From Qipengyuania_B sp965214525 (GTDB lineage: Bacteria > Pseudomonadota > Alphaproteobacteria > Sphingomonadales > Sphingomonadaceae), in contig OZ243959.1 of assembly GCA_965214525.1 (NCBI GenBank), positions 992,001 through 1,056,000 of the forward strand: a stretch of DNA of 64,000 bases, given 5' to 3'. Both the position numbers and the translations under genes were made by a program. The notes under the pieces were generated by a model that ran no database searches, was not told where the DNA came from, and saw nothing but the letters and a program-made list of their open reading frames with translations. Of this stretch, positions 61,624 to 64,000 are shown piece after piece; positions within the stretch are counted from its first letter, which is position 1, and the number at the start of each line of letters is the position of its first letter.

Positions 61624-62141
61624 AGACGGCAAGCGTCTTCCAGCATATCGAGCGCCACCACAAGGGCTGCTCTCCTTACACCGTCACGACCGATAGCGCC
61701 GAAGTGTTCTTCCCGGTGGGTGGGCGGCGAACCCGTTTTTGCACAGGCGAAGTGCACCAGTCCTTCTTCCACGTCGCCGCTGCCCGGTCCCGCAAACCCG
61801 GTTATGGAAAGCGCGATATCTGCCTTGGACCGATCGAGCGCCCCTTCAGCCATTGCGACGGCGACTTTCCTGCTGACCGCGCCGCAGTGATCCACCTTCT
61901 CGCGCGCAATTCCCAGCAGATCGCATTTGGCTTCGTTAGAGTAGCTGACGAAACCGCGTTCGAATACGTGGCTGCACCCCTCCACATCGGTAAGCAACGC
62001 GGCAAGCAGACCGCCGGTGCAGCTTTCCGCAGTCGCAAGGTAAAGGTCGCGATCGCAAGCCACGCGCAGCACACGTTCTGCTTGCTCGATGATGTCGTCG
62101 CTCAACGCCGAGTCGAGGGTTTCGGCGGTCTTCCCGCTCAT
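61620..62141 (-). CDS. pncC: CinA C-terminal domain protein, nicotinamide-nucleotide amidohydrolase PncC
   Basis: A 173-aa protein equal to the stand-alone CinA C-terminal domain, with TAESCTGGLLAALLTDVEG, GFVSYSNEAKCDLLGI, VSRKVAVAMAEGA and SITGFAGPG. PncC deamidates NMN to NaMN for NAD recycling, which fits its coupling to nadE. Start at MSGKTAETLDSAL overlaps the topoisomerase stop as ATGA. Confidence 0.9.
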   Translation of the reverse strand: MSGKTAETLDSALSDDIIEQAERVLRVACDRDLYLATAESCTGGLLAALLTDVEGCSHVFERGFVSYSNEAKCDLLGIAREKVDHCGAVSRKVAVAMAEGALDRSKADIALSITGFAGPGSGDVEEGLVHFACAKTGSPPTHREEHFGAIGRDGVRRAALVVALDMLEDACRL

Positions 62142-63151
62142 GCTGCCAACAACTTGCTTGCTTGCGGGACAGTCTCCACGAAAGCCAGGAACCCGCGTTC
62201 TTCGCGCGTAAGCCATTTCGTCGAACGCGGCAGCTGCAATTTACCGCGCCATTCTTCCTGCCGATCGATCAGTTCAAAAACGGCAGGGTGAATATAGCTC
62301 TTGCGCGTTACCGCAGGCGTATTGCCCAACCGCTCAGCCACCTCCTCGGTCAGCGCCTTGATGGTCAACACTTCCGAAGCCTCGGCCAGCATGTCGAAGG
62401 CGAGCACGCTGGCATGCCAGGTGCGAAAGTTCTTCGCGGTGAACGCTTCGCCCATCGTTTTGCGCAGGTAATCGTTCACGTCGCACGAATCCACGGCATG
62501 ATATTCGTTGTCATCGTCGAGGTATCGGAACAGGCGCTGACCGGGCAGATCCTGCATGCGCTTGACGACCTTTGCCAGACTTGCATCCGATACGACCATC
62601 TCGCGCTGGATACCGGACTTTCCCCTGAAGCGCAGTTTCAGCGTCTTGCCTGTAACTTCGGCATGGCGGCGCCTTAGCGTAGTGGCGCCGAAACTCTTGT
62701 TTCGCTGCGCGTAGCACTCATTGCCTATGCGGATGACACCCAGATCAAGCAAGCGGACCACGCTTGCTATCGCCCGCTCGCGTGTCAATTCGTTCTGCGC
62801 CAAATCCTGTTCGGCGCGCTTGCGCACCAGTGGCAGCAATTTGCCGAACGCGGCACAACCATCGAACTTCTCGCTTTCGCGCGCGGCGCGAAACTCGGGG
62901 TGATAGCGATATTGCTTGCGTCCCTTGTCGTCGTAGCCGGTCGCCAGGATGTGTCCGTTATCGGCCGGACAGAACCACGCATCCTTGTAGGCGGGTGGCA
63001 AGGCGACCGCGTTCAGGCGCTTGCGTTCCCGGCGATCCGTGATGAGTTCGCCTTCCGCGTCATAATAGGACCAGCCCGTACCCGACCGTTTGCGCGTGAT
63101 GCCAGGCAGTTCATCGTCGACATAGATAAGATTGGAAGGTGCAGACGCCAT
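62138..63151 (-). CDS. DNA topoisomerase IB (poxvirus type)
   Basis: A 337-aa type IB topoisomerase. The nucleophile Tyr is in VTRKSYIHPAVFELI, and catalytic Arg/Lys residues fall in LDLGVIRIGNECYAQRNKSF, LRFRGKSGIQRE and NFRTWHASVLAF. The frame is open 32 codons upstream; MASAPSNLIYVDDELPG is the homology start, with another Met at 63205 possible. First gene of the overlapping run that continues through pncC, nadE and the PKS genes; divergent from yghU. Confidence 0.92.
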   Translation of the reverse strand: MASAPSNLIYVDDELPGITRKRSGTGWSYYDAEGELITDRRERKRLNAVALPPAYKDAWFCPADNGHILATGYDDKGRKQYRYHPEFRAARESEKFDGCAAFGKLLPLVRKRAEQDLAQNELTRERAIASVVRLLDLGVIRIGNECYAQRNKSFGATTLRRRHAEVTGKTLKLRFRGKSGIQREMVVSDASLAKVVKRMQDLPGQRLFRYLDDDNEYHAVDSCDVNDYLRKTMGEAFTAKNFRTWHASVLAFDMLAEASEVLTIKALTEEVAERLGNTPAVTRKSYIHPAVFELIDRQEEWRGKLQLPRSTKWLTREERGFLAFVETVPQASKLLAA

Positions 63152-63246
63152 GGTATGAAGCGAAACGGCAGGGCCAGCCTTGCGGTTCCGAGCGATGGAC
63201 GCCATCTGTCGAGCGAATGAACAATCGCGAAGGAGCGCACCGACCA

Positions 63247-64000
63247 ATGGCCGATCCGACCTATACCCCGCCCAAAGTATGGTCCCACGATGCAGAAAAC
63301 GGGGGCCGCTTCGCCAGCATCAACCGCCCCACCGCGGGCGCGCGCGAAGACAAGGATTTGCCGGCCGGCGAGCATCCCTTGCAACTGTATTCCCTCGCTA
63401 CGCCAAACGGGGTGAAGGCTTCCATCATGTTGGAGGAATTGCTGGAGGCGGGCCATTCGGGCGCCGAATACGATGCGTTCACGATCAATATCGGTGAGGG
63501 CGAACAGTTCGGCAGCGGATTTGTCGCCATCAACCCCAATTCGAAGATCCCCGCGCTGCTCGATCGCAGCGGCGCAACGCCGGTCCGGGTGTTCGAGTCC
63601 GGCGCGATCCTGCTGTATCTGGCGGAAAAGTTCGATGCCTTCATGCCTCAGGGTGCAGCCCGCGCCGAAATGCTGAGCTGGCTGTTCTGGCAGGTCGGCA
63701 GCGCTCCATTCATTGGCGGCGGTTTCGGGCATTTCTACGCCTACGCGCCCGAAAAGTACGAATACCCTATCAATCGCTACGCGATGGAAACGAAGCGCCT
63801 GTTCGATGTCGCGAATATCCGCCTTGGCGAAACGCAATTCCTTGGTGGCGGGGAATACACGATCGCCGACATGGCCGCCTTTCCCTGGATGGTGCCATTC
63901 GTCGAGGGCAAGATTTACGAAGACGCCAAGACCTTCCTGTCGATTGATGATTATGCCAACGTCGCACGCTGGGTGAAGGAAATTGCAGCGCGTCCGGCGG
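63247..64000 (+). CDS. yghU: Glutathione S-transferase family disulfide-bond oxidoreductase, YghU type (3' end beyond window)
   Basis: About 251 codons of a GST-fold protein of the YghU/Nu class, which uses glutathione to reduce disulfides and organic hydroperoxides. The N-terminal YTPPKVWSHDAENGGRFAS then INRPTAGAREDKDLPAGEHP and LYSLATPNGVKASIMLEELL are the class signature; thioredoxin-fold and helical domains follow with INPNSKIPALL, VFESGAILLYLAEKF and YTIADMAAFPWMVPF. The last residues lie past the right edge. Confidence 0.93.
   Translation, partial: MADPTYTPPKVWSHDAENGGRFASINRPTAGAREDKDLPAGEHPLQLYSLATPNGVKASIMLEELLEAGHSGAEYDAFTINIGEGEQFGSGFVAINPNSKIPALLDRSGATPVRVFESGAILLYLAEKFDAFMPQGAARAEMLSWLFWQVGSAPFIGGGFGHFYAYAPEKYEYPINRYAMETKRLFDVANIRLGETQFLGGGEYTIADMAAFPWMVPFVEGKIYEDAKTFLSIDDYANVARWVKEIAARPA

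Overview
The window looks like a chromosomal segment of an alphaproteobacterium of the order Sphingomonadales, probably Erythrobacteraceae. This is inferred from protein character and gene order: a DivL-type kinase with Tyr in place of the phospho-acceptor His, the run tsaE-amgK-murU-addB-addA-trxA, and the secA/argJ neighbourhood. No search was run, so the rank is inferred. The DNA is GC-rich and tightly packed. Neighbouring genes very often overlap by 4 nt (ATGA, GTGA, one TTGA), and those overlaps decide many starts. I see no prophage, insertion sequence, CRISPR array or rRNA operon.

Layout. 1-11.7 kb: a branched-chain 2-oxoacid dehydrogenase E1-alpha fragment cut by the left edge, thyA, tRNA-Pro, an ABC1 kinase, recG, sdhE, mfd, a GGDEF/EAL protein, nadK and tRNA-Asn. 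11.8-18.5 kb: a 51-aa ORF, a TSUP permease, secA with a small exported protein upstream, argJ, an inositol-monophosphatase-family gene and trxA. 18.5-31 kb (minus strand): addA, addB, murU, amgK, tsaE, divL and ahcY, joining recombination repair, peptidoglycan recycling, tRNA t6A synthesis, cell-cycle signalling and methyl-cycle genes. 31-43.6 kb: peroxiredoxin, folE coupled to a phospholipase-D-like gene, hemerythrin, a zincin, tRNA-Arg, a Nudix hydrolase, two Flp pilins, an M48 lipoprotein, accA, xerD, an unknown 628-aa exported protein coupled to a 49-aa membrane peptide, aroK and aroB.

43.6-53.9 kb is a propionyl-CoA to succinyl-CoA locus on the minus strand: pccB, three tiny ribbon-helix-helix/coiled-coil genes, methylmalonyl-CoA epimerase, an enoyl-CoA hydratase relative, methylmalonyl-CoA mutase, a small membrane protein, bioB (biotin for the carboxylase), a small unknown and pccA. 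It is the one part of the window where I noticed REP-like palindromic repeats in number. Two sit in frame inside pccA and the mutase gene, one forms the 5' end of the bioB reading frame, and a decayed second piece of the epimerase gene lies beyond the tiny-gene cassette.

53.9-64 kb: tlyA, a lipoprotein, a small RNA-like element with a very strong Shine-Dalgarno upstream of ilvE, then a six-gene overlapping minus-strand operon (topoisomerase IB, pncC, nadE, type III polyketide synthase, methyltransferase, FAD oxidoreductase), and a yghU-type glutathione transferase cut by the right edge. The most interesting items are the type III PKS trio coupled to NAD synthesis, the repeat-invaded propionate locus with its tiny-gene cassette, the small exported ORF before secA, and the leader-like element before ilvE.
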